NCBI RefSeq assembly: GCF_013364195.1
Contig: NZ_CP054918.1
Coordinates: 1,291,001 to 1,355,000 of the forward strand
Source: Streptomyces sp. NA04227
GTDB taxonomy: Bacteria > Actinomycetota > Actinomycetes > Streptomycetales > Streptomycetaceae
Reading direction: 5' to 3'
Length of the DNA: 64,000 bases
Shown here: in pieces, positions 16,198 to 27,613 of the stretch
Layout: every line of letters begins with the position of its first letter
Position numbering within the stretch: the stretch's first letter is position 1
Program-made: the position numbers and the translations under genes
Notes under the pieces: generated by a model
Seen by the model: only the letters and a program-made list of their open reading frames with translations
What the model was told of the DNA's origin: nothing
Databases searched by the model: none

Positions 16198-18738
16198 GTG
16201 ATCCGCACCGAAGCCCTGGCACAGCTGCCCGTTCGCGCCGTCCTGTCCGAGTTGCGTGCGGCCCTGGAGGGGCCCGGCCGGGCGGTGCTGTGCGCGCCGC
16301 CCGGCACCGGGAAGACGACGCTGGTGCCGCTGGCCCTGGCCGGGCTGCTCGGCGAGGGCGGCCCGGGCCGGGTCGTGGTGGCCGAGCCGCGCCGGATCGC
16401 CGCGCGTGCCGCGGCGCGGCGGATGGCCTGGCTCCTTGGTGAGCGGGTGGGTGAGCGCGTCGGCTACACCGTGCGCGGGGAGCGCAGGGCGGGTCCGGAC
16501 ACCGTGGTCGAGGTCGTGACCACGGGTGTACTGCTCCAACGCCTCCAGCGCGACCAGGAGTTGGCGGGCGTGGACACGGTGATCCTCGACGAGTGCCACG
16601 AGCGGCATCTGGACGCGGACACGGTCGCCGCGTTCCTTCTGGACGTACGGGCGGCGCTGCGGCCGGAGCTGCGGCTGCTGGCCGCCTCGGCGACGACGGA
16701 CGCGGCCGGCTGGGCAGAGCTGCTCGGCGGGGCGCCGGTGGTCGAGGCGCGGGGGGTGGCGCATCCGGTGGAGGTGGTGTGGGCGCCACCGGCCCGTGAG
16801 GTGCGTCCGCCGCACGGGATGCGGGTGGACCCGGCGCAGCTCGCCCATGTGGCCGCGATGGTGCGCCGGGCGCTGGCCGAGCGCACGGGTGACGTCCTGT
16901 GCTTCCTGCCCGGCGTCGGCGAACTCGCCCGGGTGGCCGGACAGTTGGGCAACCCGGGCGATGTCGAGGTGCTCCAGGTGCACGGCGGGGCGCCGCCCGA
17001 GGTGCAGGACGCGGTGCTCGCGCCGGGGCGGGGCAGGCGCGTGGTCCTGGCGACCGCCGTCGCCGAGTCCTCCTTGACGGTGCCGGGCGTGCGGGTCGTC
17101 GTCGACTCGGGTCTGGCCAGGGAACCGCGCGTCGACCACGCCCGTGGGCTCAGTGCCCTGACCACGGTGCGCGCCTCCCAGGCGGCGGGCCGACAGCGGG
17201 CGGGCCGTGCGGGGCGCGAGGCGCCGGGCACCGTGTACCGCTGCTGGGCCGAGGCGCAGGACGCACGGCTGCCCCGGTTCCCGGCACCGGAGATCAAACT
17301 GGCCGATCTGACGGCCTTCGCGCTGCAGGCCGCCTGCTGGGGCGATCCGGACGCCTCGGGCCTGGCGCTGCTCGACCCGCCCCCGGCGGGTGCGATGGCG
17401 GCCGCGCGTGAGGTGCTCGTCGCGATCGGCGCGGTGGACGCGGGAACAGGGCGGGCGACGAAACGTGGCGTACGGATGGCACGGCTCGGCCTGCACCCAC
17501 GGCTTGCGCGTGCGCTGCTGGACGCCTCGGTCCCGCTCGGCGCCCGCCGCGCCGCCGAGGTGGTGGCCCTGCTCAGCGAGGAGCCGCCGCGCGAGTACGG
17601 CGACGACCTCGCGGCGGCCTGGCGCGCGGCCCGCCGCGGCCGCGACGCCTACGCCGCCCGTTGGCAGAAGGAAGCACGGCGGCTGACCTCGGCGGTCGGC
17701 TCTTCCGCCGGGGGCGCGGGGGCGGGCGCGCCCGCCACGTCCGGCGCCCCCTCCGGTTCCGGTGACGAGCGGGCGGCGGGCCTTGTCGCCGCGCTCGCGT
17801 TTCCGGAGCGGATCGGGCGGGTGCGGGCGGAGCACACGTACGGGATGGTGCAGGGGACGCGGGCTCAGACCGCCGAGGGCTCGCCGCTTCGAGGGGCGCC
17901 CTGGCTGGCGATCGCGGTCGCGGACCGGCCGGTGGGCGCGGAACTGGCGCGGGTACGGCTCGCGGCGGTGCTGGACGAGGAGACGGCGCTGCGGGCGGCG
18001 GCGCCGTTGCGGGTGGACGAGGAGGAGGTGCGGTGGTCCGAGGGTGAGGTGGTGGCGCGGCGGGTGAGCAGGCTCGGCGCGATCGAACTCACCGCCAGGC
18101 CGCTCACGGGCGCCGACGTCGATCCCGGTCAGGTGCGCGAGGCGCTCCTCGACGGACTGCGCCGGGAGGGCCTGGGGCTCCTCGGCTGGTCGCGCGAGGC
18201 GCGGGCGCTGCGGGAGCGACTGGCCTTTGTGTACGGACGGTTGGGCGCGCCCTGGCCCGAGGTCTCCGACGAGGCGCTGCTCGGCCGGGCGTCCGACTGG
18301 CTGGAACCGGAGCTCGGGCGGGCCCGCCGCCGCGGCGACCTCGCCCGTATCGACGCGGGTCAGGCCCTGAACCGGCTGCTGCCCTGGGCGAGCGGCGAGG
18401 CGGTCCGGCTGGACGAACTGGCCCCGGAGCGGGTGGAGGTGCCCAGCGGTTCGCGGGTGCGGGTGGACTACGCGGACCCGCAGCGCCCCGTACTCGCGGT
18501 GAAGTTGCAGGAGATGTTCGGGCTGACGTCGACGCCCACGGTCGCCGGACTGCCGCTCGTGGTCGAGCTGTTGTCGCCCGCGGGACGTCCGGCGGCGGTC
18601 ACCAGCGACCTGGCGTCGTTCTGGCGGGAGGGCTACCGCGCGGTGCGCGCCGAGCTGCGCGGCCGCTATCCGAAGCACCCCTGGCCGGAGGATCCGTCGA
18701 CGGCTCCGGCGACCCGCCGGACCAATCCACGGCGCTGA
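16198..18738 (+). CDS. hrpB: ATP-dependent RNA helicase HrpB
   Basis: 846 residues from GTG 16198, close to the usual ~810-850 length. DEAH-box helicase motifs are all visible: Walker A APPGTGKTTLVPLAL near residue 35, motif Ia VAEPRRIAARAAARRMA, motif II DECHERH, motif III SAT, then LQVHGGAPPEVQ, ATAVAESSLTVPGV and the motif VI QRAGRAGR. The C-terminal half has the HrpB-specific domain (FPERIGRVR, and late VDYADPQRPVLAVKLQEMFGL). It contains a Ser/Gly/Ala-rich insertion near residue 500. Bacterial HrpB is cytoplasmic; its RNA targets are poorly known. There is no clear ribosome binding site before the GTG. Confidence 0.95.
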   Translation: MIRTEALAQLPVRAVLSELRAALEGPGRAVLCAPPGTGKTTLVPLALAGLLGEGGPGRVVVAEPRRIAARAAARRMAWLLGERVGERVGYTVRGERRAGPDTVVEVVTTGVLLQRLQRDQELAGVDTVILDECHERHLDADTVAAFLLDVRAALRPELRLLAASATTDAAGWAELLGGAPVVEARGVAHPVEVVWAPPAREVRPPHGMRVDPAQLAHVAAMVRRALAERTGDVLCFLPGVGELARVAGQLGNPGDVEVLQVHGGAPPEVQDAVLAPGRGRRVVLATAVAESSLTVPGVRVVVDSGLAREPRVDHARGLSALTTVRASQAAGRQRAGRAGREAPGTVYRCWAEAQDARLPRFPAPEIKLADLTAFALQAACWGDPDASGLALLDPPPAGAMAAAREVLVAIGAVDAGTGRATKRGVRMARLGLHPRLARALLDASVPLGARRAAEVVALLSEEPPREYGDDLAAAWRAARRGRDAYAARWQKEARRLTSAVGSSAGGAGAGAPATSGAPSGSGDERAAGLVAALAFPERIGRVRAEHTYGMVQGTRAQTAEGSPLRGAPWLAIAVADRPVGAELARVRLAAVLDEETALRAAAPLRVDEEEVRWSEGEVVARRVSRLGAIELTARPLTGADVDPGQVREALLDGLRREGLGLLGWSREARALRERLAFVYGRLGAPWPEVSDEALLGRASDWLEPELGRARRRGDLARIDAGQALNRLLPWASGEAVRLDELAPERVEVPSGSRVRVDYADPQRPVLAVKLQEMFGLTSTPTVAGLPLVVELLSPAGRPAAVTSDLASFWREGYRAVRAELRGRYPKHPWPEDPSTAPATRRTNPRR

Positions 18739-18744
18739 GCAACC

Positions 18745-18920
18745 CGAGCGGCAGCGCCACGCGAACCGGTCCGAGGCATCAAGGGGCCCAAGCAGCGGTG
18801 CCGAACGAACCGGCCCGTGACATTGAGGGGCCCGATCCGCAGCGCCGAACCAACCGGTCCGAGGCGTCGAGGAAACCAATTCACGGCCTTGAGCAGCCCA
18901 ACCCGCGGCGCTGAGCGGCA
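18745..18920. repeat. Degenerate tandem repeats downstream of hrpB
   Basis: Three to four imperfect copies of a ~45-bp unit beginning GCAGCGC/GCAGCGG, passing through GAACCGGTCCGAGG or close variants, and ending near AGGGGCCC. No ORF of quality is present. They fill the space between hrpB and the terminator at 18948. Confidence 0.6.
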
Positions 18921-18947
18921 CGTTGGCCGAGGACCCCGAAACGAACG

Positions 18948-19005
18948 CGCTCGCCCCGCTCGTACGTCCGGCCTGTGCGAGTCGGCCGTACGAGCGGGGC
19001 GAGCG
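18948..19005. terminator. Bidirectional terminator between hrpB and the transglycosylase gene
   Basis: A perfect 19-bp stem (18948-18966 with 18987-19005) around a 20-base loop, sitting 8 bases from the stop codon of the convergent gene at 19013. Confidence 0.85.
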
Positions 19006-19012
19006 GACCGAA

Positions 19013-20764
19013 TCAGGCCGAGGCGGGCTCGGTCACGGTGAGTTCGACGGTCAGGGTGGCGCCGCCCTCGGTGGTCAGGCGGAGCAGGTAGGTGCCGGTG
19101 GCGGAGTCCGCGTACAGCTTCGGCAGGGTGAGCAGGCCGTCGGCGTCGGTGGTGAGGTCCGTGAGGGTGCGTACCGGCTTGCCTTCGGCGTCCTTGAAGT
19201 AAGGGCCCTTGTCGTTCTCGGCGGCGTCCTCGGCCGACTTGACCAGGGTGGCGGTGGTGGCCACCTTGGCCGCGGGGGCGCCCTTGAGGGTGGCCTTGAC
19301 CTCGATGTCGTCGGCGAAGGCGGTGGCGGCCTCGCAGCTCAGCGCCTTGTCGTCGGTACGGACGAGGGCGTCGGCGGTGCGCGGGGCGACCGTCGCGGTG
19401 CGGTCGACGGGGGCGAGGTCGCGGCCGGGGACGGTGGCGCGGACGGTGAAGGTGCCGTCCTTCTCGCCCGCGAGCAGGGTGGGCGCGGTGGCCTTGCCGT
19501 TGGCGTCGGTGGTGACGGTGGCGACGGTCTTTCCGCCGGGGAAGCGGGTGTCGGTGTCACCGATGATCTCGAAGCGCACCTTGGCCTCGGCGACGTCCCG
19601 GCCCGCCTTGTTCTGCGCGTGCACGACGGGCCGTTCGGCGAAGCGCTCGCCCGCCGTGGCGGTGAGATCTCCGGTGCCCGCCTCCTCGATGAGGGCGACG
19701 GTCTCGGTCGGGGCGGGCGGGGTCGGCGTCTCCTCGCCGGGCTCCCCCGGTTCGCCGGGTTCACCGGGCTCTCCCGGCTTCTCGGGCTCGTCCGGATCTC
19801 CGGGCTTGTCCGGCTTCCCGTCGTCACCGGGCTTGCCCGGCTCTTCGGGCTTGTCCGGCTCTTCGGGCTTGTCCGTCTCCCCCGGCTTCGAGGGCTCGGG
19901 AGAGGGACCGGCCGGCTTGGTGGGCTTCGGCGTGTGCGGCGGACCGCTCGGCGGGGCGCCGGTGCCGTCCGGGATCTCGTGGGTGCCGCGGCGGTAGAAC
20001 TCGTACCAGGTCAGGACCGTACGCAGGTACTCCTGCGAGTGGTTGTAGCCGAGGATGGCGCGGTGCAGGTCCTTCTCGTCGGACAGGTCCCGGTCGCCCG
20101 CGCACAGGTAACGGCCCGCCGAAAGGGCGGCGTCGTAGATGTTGTTGGGGTCCTGGCGGCCGTCGCCGTTGCCGTCGCTGCCCCAGCGCTGCCAGGTGGA
20201 AGGGATGAACTGCATCGGGCCCACCGCGCGGTCGTGCACGGTGTCGCCGTCGTACAGACCGCCGTCGCTGTCCTTGATCAGCGCGAAGCCGTTGCCGTCG
20301 AGGGCGGGCCCGAGGATCGCCCCGAGGGTGGTGCCCTCGGCGTCGACGCGGCCGCCCCGGGCCTGGCCGGACTCGACCTTGCCGATGGCGGCGAGGAGTT
20401 CCCAGGGCAGGTTGCAGCCGGGGTTCGAGCGGGCGAGGGCGGTCTCGGCCTTCTTGTACGCGTCGAGCACGCTCGCCGGGATGCCGGACTCGGTGGGCCG
20501 TGAGCGGGCCGGTTCCTGTGAAGTGGGCTTCTCGGTGGGGCTGTTCAGGGGCGGCAGGTCGGTGTAGTACGGCGAGTTGCCGGTGACCGAGTTGTCCTCG
20601 GCGGGCGGCGGCGTGTCCTCGGCACCGACGTTGCGGTCGCTTCTGTCCGGGCGTTCGTCGGGCAGGCCGGGAGCCTGCGAGGCCGACAGTGCCGCGACGA
20701 CGACGGCCGCGACCGCCGCGGATCCCGCGCCCCTGCGCAACCTTGATCCGAAGAACCCAGACAT
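19013..20764 (-). CDS. Secreted lytic transglycosylase with Pro-rich linker and Ig-like C-terminal domains
   Basis: 583 residues; ATG 20764 follows GGGAGGGG. An N-terminal signal/anchor (GAGSAAVAAVVVAALSAS) is followed by a disordered region. The transglycosylase domain has LPWELLAAIGKVESGQ with the catalytic Glu, then GPMQFIPSTWQRWGSDGNGDG and NNIYDAALSAGRYLC, an MltB-like SLT domain acting on cell-wall glycan. Next is a ~90-residue Pro/Glu/Lys/Gly-rich stretch including GEPGEPGEPGEPGEE, then about 200 residues of beta-rich Ig-like repeats (VRFEIIGDTDTRFPGGKTVA, ATVTTDANGKATAPTL). The linker may span the peptidoglycan and the tail may bind a surface ligand. Confidence 0.9.
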   Translation of the reverse strand: MSGFFGSRLRRGAGSAAVAAVVVAALSASQAPGLPDERPDRSDRNVGAEDTPPPAEDNSVTGNSPYYTDLPPLNSPTEKPTSQEPARSRPTESGIPASVLDAYKKAETALARSNPGCNLPWELLAAIGKVESGQARGGRVDAEGTTLGAILGPALDGNGFALIKDSDGGLYDGDTVHDRAVGPMQFIPSTWQRWGSDGNGDGRQDPNNIYDAALSAGRYLCAGDRDLSDEKDLHRAILGYNHSQEYLRTVLTWYEFYRRGTHEIPDGTGAPPSGPPHTPKPTKPAGPSPEPSKPGETDKPEEPDKPEEPGKPGDDGKPDKPGDPDEPEKPGEPGEPGEPGEPGEETPTPPAPTETVALIEEAGTGDLTATAGERFAERPVVHAQNKAGRDVAEAKVRFEIIGDTDTRFPGGKTVATVTTDANGKATAPTLLAGEKDGTFTVRATVPGRDLAPVDRTATVAPRTADALVRTDDKALSCEAATAFADDIEVKATLKGAPAAKVATTATLVKSAEDAAENDKGPYFKDAEGKPVRTLTDLTTDADGLLTLPKLYADSATGTYLLRLTTEGGATLTVELTVTEPASA

Positions 20765-21146
20765 CCCGTTCCCCTCCCGTGGGCTGTGGTCTCGCCCGTA
20801 CTCCCCCGACACGGATGTGGGCCCGACCCTACGCAACTTCCCCCGATCGAGCACCTGTCCGCCGGAGCAATTCCCCATTTGGTGGGGTACGAGGCCCTCA
20901 CGCTCCGAAGTGCGTGCAGGTCAGAGGGAGTTCGGGGCGATTGAGACGGATCGGAGCGCTCCAGAGGTCCGGTATGCGGACGGCGGCCCGGAGCGGGTTC
21001 TCCGGAGCGCGTTCCCGGTGCGGTTGCCAGAGACGAAGCCGACGGTGCCGCAGCCCTCGGCGGCCTCGGCTCCTCAACTCCCATGGGAAATCGCCTGTCT
21101 GGGAAGCGAGGCGCGGGGAGCGAGCGGGGCAACGGGCCGGGCGGGA
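20765..21146. other. Intergenic region, promoter of the transglycosylase gene
   Basis: The leftward transcript start for the gene at 20764 should lie here; a TAGGGT hexamer at about 20827-20832 (minus strand) is a possible -10 box, without a clear -35. I see no ORF with good codon use and no recognisable c-di-AMP riboswitch core, which controls some Streptomyces cell-wall hydrolase genes. Confidence 0.4.
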
Positions 21147-21198
21147 ACGGACGTGCCGGGCCGGGCTCAGTTACGGACGGGCCGGGCCGGGCTCAGTT
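21147..21198. repeat. 26-bp tandem duplication spanning a stop codon
   Basis: 21147-21172 and 21173-21198 are identical except at one base. The second copy contains the stop codon (21193-21195) of the leftward gene, so the end of that gene and its downstream flank have been duplicated. Confidence 0.85.
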
Positions 21199-21627
21199 CC
21201 AGTGCGGCTGGCGCAGGGACAGGCCGACGCTGCCGTCGGAGAAGCGCACGGTGACGCCGAGGGTGCCGGGGTCGGTGGTGCCCAGGCGGCGGCGCAGGGT
21301 TTCGGCGCGGCGCATCACGGTGTCGACGAGAAGGGTGCGCAGGCCGAGGCCCCAGTCACAGCGGATCTTGCTGGCGGTGGGGCAGTCGGTGCGGCCGCGT
21401 CCTCGGGTGGCGGCCAGGTGGAGCGCGGTGCGGCCGCGGGCGGCGAGTGTCCGCAGGTCCCTGCCCAGTCGGGCGGCGGGGTGCGGGTCGCGTGCCTCCT
21501 CGGTCGCGGTGCGCAGTTCGGCATGTGTGTCGGCGGCGGCCGCGGCTATCGGCACCAGTAGCGCCGAGAGTGCGGCGGCCACGAGAGAGCGGCGGGAACG
21601 CCGGGTACGGGGACCCATGCCGCCCAT
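21193..21627 (-). CDS. Small secreted hypothetical protein
   Basis: 144 residues. A signal peptide with twin Arg pairs (RTRRSRRSLVAAALSALLVPIAAAAA) is followed by a charged, Arg-rich mature region of about 115 residues with two cysteines (TDCPTASKIRCDWG). The C-terminal half reads LGTTDPGTLGVTVRFSDGSVGLSL, possibly one beta-hairpin. The start could be ATG 21627 or the fourth codon. I do not recognise the family. It stands alone between the transglycosylase and polA genes. Confidence 0.65.
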   Translation of the reverse strand: MGGMGPRTRRSRRSLVAAALSALLVPIAAAAADTHAELRTATEEARDPHPAARLGRDLRTLAARGRTALHLAATRGRGRTDCPTASKIRCDWGLGLRTLLVDTVMRRAETLRRRLGTTDPGTLGVTVRFSDGSVGLSLRQPHWN

Positions 21628-21800
21628 CGTGACCCCGGCCGCTCCCGGCGGGCGCCCGCTCGTGGCCCGTACGGGTGAGCGCCCATCGTGACCGCCCCTT
21701 CACCGGGCACATAAGCCCTGGTGGGAGGCGGTTTCAGGGGTCCGGCGAGGGGCCGCCCGCAGGTGCCGTGGCACCGGGTGCGGGGGCCCGCCGCCGGTCC

Positions 21801-24524
21801 TCAGTGGGCGGCCGACTCCCAGTCCGCGCCGACGCCCACGGAGACGTCCAGCGGGGCCCTGAGGTGGACCGCTCCGGCCATCTCGCGGCGCATGATCTCC
21901 TCCGCCGCCTCGCGTTCGCCGGGGGCGAGCTCCAGGACGATTTCGTCGTGGACCTGAAGCAGTATCCGGGAGGTCAGCGAGGCCTCGGTGAGGGCGCGGT
22001 CCACGTTGAGCATGGCGATCTTCACGATGTCCGCCGCGGTGCCCTGGATGGGCGCGTTCAGGGCCATCCGCTCGGCGGACTCGCGGCGCTGGCGGTTGTC
22101 GCTGTTGAGGTCGGGCAGGTAGCGGCGGCGGCCGAAGAGGGTCTCGGTGTACCCGGTGGCGCGGGCCTCGTCGACGACGCGGCGCAGATAGTCGCGTACG
22201 CCGCCGAAGCGCTCGAAGTAGGTCTCCATCAGCGCGCGGGCCTCGCCGGCGTCGATGTTCAGCTGCTGGGAGAGGCCGAACGCGGACAGTCCGTAGGCCA
22301 GTCCGTACGACATGGCCTTGATCTTGCGGCGCATCTCGGCGTCGACGGCGGAGCGCTCGACGCCGAACACCTGGGAGGCGACGGTGGTGTGCAGGTCCTC
22401 GCCGGAGGTGAACGCCTCGATGAGGCCCTCGTCCTCGGAGAGGTGGGCCATGACGCGCAGTTCGATCTGGCTGTAGTCGGCGGTCAGCAGGGACTCGTAC
22501 CCCTCGCCGACGACGAAGCCGCGGCGGATGGCGCGGCCCTCGTCGGTGCGCACCGGGATGTTCTGCAGGTTGGGGTCGGTGGAGGAGAGCCGTCCGGTGG
22601 CGGCGACGGTCTGGTTGAAGGTGGTGTGGATGCGCTCGTCGGGGGCGACCGACTTGATCAGGCCCTCCACGGTGACGCGCAGCTTGGCCTGTTCGCGGTG
22701 GCGGAGCATGAGGACGGGCAGTTCGTGCTCGGTCTGGGTGGCGAGCCAGGCCAGGGCGTCCGCGTCGGTGGTGTAGCCGGTCTTGGTCTTCTTGGTCTTG
22801 GGCAGGTTGAGTTCGCCGAAGAGGACTTCCTGGAGCTGCTTGGGCGAGCCGAGGTTGAACTCGCGGCCGACGGAGGCGTGGGCCTCCTTGACGGCCTGCT
22901 GCACGGCGCCCGCGAACATCTGCTCCATGGCCTCCAGATGGGCGCGGTCGGCGGCGATGCCGTGCCGTTCCATCCGGGCCAGGAGCAGCGAGGTGGGCAG
23001 TTCGATGTCGCGCAGCAGACCGGCGGCGCCGACCTCGGTCAGCTTCTCGCCGAAGACGACCGCGAGGTCCAGGACGGCGCGGGCCTGCCACATCAGCGCC
23101 TCGGCCTCGGCCTGTTCGTCGGCGCCGAAGGCGAGCTGGCCGTCGGCGGCGGAGGCGGGGGCGAGCTCGCGGTGCAGGTACTCCATGGACAGGGCGTCCA
23201 GGGCGAAGGAGCGACGGCCGGGCTTGACGAGGTAGGCGGCGAGCGCGGTGTCCATGGTGATGCCGTCGATGCGCCAGCCGTGCTCGGCGAACACGCGCAG
23301 CGCGCCCTTGGCGTTGTGCAGCACCTTGGGCTTGTCGGCGTCGGCGAGCCAGGCCGCGAAGGCCGTCTCGTCGGCGGCGTCGAGCTGTGCGGGTTCGAAG
23401 CGGGCGGCCGCTCCCCCGGCGGCGGCCAAGGCCACCTCGGTGACCGATCCGCTGCCCAGCTGCCAGCTGTCGACGCTCGCCAAGCCCAGGACGGCGTTGC
23501 CGTGTTCGGCCAGCCACGGGGCGAGTTCGCCGGTGTCCAGCACGGCGCCGTCCACCTCGACGCCGCCCGCGACCTGCTCCGGCTCGCTGTCCTCGGCGCC
23601 GGGGTCGACCGCGAGCAGGCGTTCACGCAGCGAGGGGTTGCGGATCTCCAGGGTGTCCAGGACCAGCGTCACGGCCTTGCGGTCGTAGGGGGCGCGCTCC
23701 AACTCGGCGACGGTCTTGGGCAGTTCGACGTCGCGGACCATCTCGGTCAGGCGGCGGTTCAGTTTCACCGCTTCGAGGTGGTCGCGGAAGTTCTGTCCGG
23801 CCTTGCCCTTGACCTCCTCGGCGCGCTCCACGAGCTCGGCGAACGACCCGAACTGCTTGATCCACTTGGCGGCCGTCTTCTCGCCGACGCCGGGGATGCC
23901 GGGCAGGTTGTCCGAGGGGTCGCCGCGCAGGGCCGCGAAGTCCGGGTACTGGGCGGGGGTGAGGCCGTAGCGCTCCTCGACCTGCTCGGGGGTGTAGCGG
24001 GTCAGCTCGGAGACGCCCTTGGTCGGGTACAGCACGGTGACGTGGTCGCTGACGAGCTGGAAGGCGTCGCGGTCGCCGGTGACGACGAGGACCTCGTACC
24101 CGGCGGCCTCGGCCTGGGTGGCGAGGGTGGCGATGACGTCGTCCGCCTCGAAGCCGTCGACGGCGAAGCGGTCGGCGTGCATGGCGTCGAGGAGTTCACC
24201 GATCAGCTCGACCTGGCCCTTGAACTCGTCGGGCGTCTTGGAGCGGTTGGCCTTGTACTCGGTGTACTCCTTGGACCGCCAGGTCTTGCGGGAGACGTCG
24301 AAGGCGACCGCGAAGTGCGTGGGGGCCTCGTCGCGCAGGGTGTTCGCCAGCATCGACGCGAAGCCGTAGATCGCGTTCGTCGGCTGCCCGGTCGCGGTGG
24401 TGAAGTTCTCCGCGGGCAGCGCGAAGAACGCCCGGTACGCCAGCGAATGCCCGTCCATGAGCATCAGCCTCGGCCGTGCTCCCGCGCCGTCTTGCTCGGT
24501 CTTCTTCGATGCTGTCTCTGCCAC
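21801..24524 (-). CDS. polA: DNA polymerase I
   Basis: 907 residues from GTG 24524; longer in-frame extensions lack a ribosome binding site. Residues ~25-310 are the 5'-3' exonuclease/flap domain (LMLMDGHSLAYRAFFALP, FEADDVIATLA, VVTGDRDAFQLV, PGIPGVGEKTAAKWI). The middle proofreading domain has lost its acidic residues, as in other actinobacterial PolI, so it should lack 3'-5' activity. The polymerase domain has motif A TADYSQIELRVMAH, motif B RRKIKAMSYGLAYG and motif C LQVHDEIVLEL. It fills gaps in lagging-strand synthesis and repair. Divergent from the oxidoreductase gene at 24677. Confidence 0.98.
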   Translation of the reverse strand: MAETASKKTEQDGAGARPRLMLMDGHSLAYRAFFALPAENFTTATGQPTNAIYGFASMLANTLRDEAPTHFAVAFDVSRKTWRSKEYTEYKANRSKTPDEFKGQVELIGELLDAMHADRFAVDGFEADDVIATLATQAEAAGYEVLVVTGDRDAFQLVSDHVTVLYPTKGVSELTRYTPEQVEERYGLTPAQYPDFAALRGDPSDNLPGIPGVGEKTAAKWIKQFGSFAELVERAEEVKGKAGQNFRDHLEAVKLNRRLTEMVRDVELPKTVAELERAPYDRKAVTLVLDTLEIRNPSLRERLLAVDPGAEDSEPEQVAGGVEVDGAVLDTGELAPWLAEHGNAVLGLASVDSWQLGSGSVTEVALAAAGGAAARFEPAQLDAADETAFAAWLADADKPKVLHNAKGALRVFAEHGWRIDGITMDTALAAYLVKPGRRSFALDALSMEYLHRELAPASAADGQLAFGADEQAEAEALMWQARAVLDLAVVFGEKLTEVGAAGLLRDIELPTSLLLARMERHGIAADRAHLEAMEQMFAGAVQQAVKEAHASVGREFNLGSPKQLQEVLFGELNLPKTKKTKTGYTTDADALAWLATQTEHELPVLMLRHREQAKLRVTVEGLIKSVAPDERIHTTFNQTVAATGRLSSTDPNLQNIPVRTDEGRAIRRGFVVGEGYESLLTADYSQIELRVMAHLSEDEGLIEAFTSGEDLHTTVASQVFGVERSAVDAEMRRKIKAMSYGLAYGLSAFGLSQQLNIDAGEARALMETYFERFGGVRDYLRRVVDEARATGYTETLFGRRRYLPDLNSDNRQRRESAERMALNAPIQGTAADIVKIAMLNVDRALTEASLTSRILLQVHDEIVLELAPGEREAAEEIMRREMAGAVHLRAPLDVSVGVGADWESAAH

Positions 24525-24676
24525 GCCTCGATCCTGCCACGCCCCACTGACACTCGTGCCACGCCCGCCCGCCCGCGCACCGCTCGGTGTCCCCTGCCCG
24601 GGACGACAGTGGGAAGATTCGTACGACAGCGACGTCAGGGTGCACGCGCCCACGAGAAGACGGGGGAGGCCCGCCG

Positions 24677-26956
<2,280 letters not shown>

Positions 26957-27043
26957 GCGTTCGCTCAGGCGTCGTGCGGCGGCATCCCTGCCCCCGCGGC
27001 GCCGGGCGGCGCCTGTCCCCACCACGAACGGAGGCGGCCCCCC

Positions 27044-27517
27044 ATGGGCGAGCAGAACCGAGTGAAGTTCCCGCAAGAGGTCATCGACGAGTACGCCTCG
27101 CACGGCATCGACCTGCCCGCCCTGTTCTCGGCGGGCGCTCTCGGCATCCGGATGGGCATCGAGATCCGGGAGGCCTCCGCCGAGCGCGTGGTGGGCACCA
27201 TGCCGGTCGAGGGCAACACCCAGCCTTACGGGCTGCTGCACGGCGGCGCCTCGGCCGTGCTCGCGGAAACCCTCGGCTCCATCGCCGCGATGATGCACGG
27301 CGGCATCCACAAGATCGCGGTCGGCGTCGACCTCAACTGCACCCACCACCGCGGCCTGCGCAGCGGGCTTGTCACCGGGGTCGCCACGCCGCTGCACCGC
27401 GGGCGCTCGACCGCCACGTACGACATCGCGATCAGCGACGAGGAGGGCCGGCGGGTGTGCAGCGCGCGGCTGACCTGTCTGCTGCGTGACGGCGGCGTGG
27501 CACCGGAAAAGGCCTGA
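27044..27517 (+). CDS. Hotdog-fold thioesterase (PaaI/EntH type)
   Basis: 157 residues with GGAGGC upstream. The hotdog fold is clear from MPVEGNTQPYGLLHGGASAVLAETLGSIAA, where the HGG motif and the following catalytic Glu mark the 4-hydroxybenzoyl-CoA thioesterase-like/PaaI group, and from VGVDLNCTHHRGLRSG. It should hydrolyse an aromatic or acyl-CoA thioester in the cytoplasm. It follows the molybdoenzyme gene by 87 bases in the same direction and may be cotranscribed, ending at the terminator at 27584. Confidence 0.9.
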   Translation: MGEQNRVKFPQEVIDEYASHGIDLPALFSAGALGIRMGIEIREASAERVVGTMPVEGNTQPYGLLHGGASAVLAETLGSIAAMMHGGIHKIAVGVDLNCTHHRGLRSGLVTGVATPLHRGRSTATYDIAISDEEGRRVCSARLTCLLRDGGVAPEKA

Positions 27518-27583
27518 AAGGCTATTGAGCCCCTTACCCACATCACGGAAGCACAACGGGCGAGCCCCGGAAAATGGCGCAGA

Positions 27584-27613
27584 AAGGCGCGGACCACGGC
27601 AGGTCCGCGCCTT
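27584..27613 (+). terminator. Terminator after the thioesterase gene
   Basis: A perfect 12-bp stem AAGGCGCGGACC (27584-27595) with its complement (27602-27613) around a 6-base loop. Confidence 0.8.

Noticed and set aside
15115..18921. A 1268-codon minus-strand ORF
   Set aside because: Shadow of the methyltransferase and hrpB genes, Arg/Pro-rich with no domain.
20765..20880. A c-di-AMP (ydaO) riboswitch before the transglycosylase gene
   Set aside because: The region is only ~110 bases to the likely promoter and none of the conserved core segments was found.
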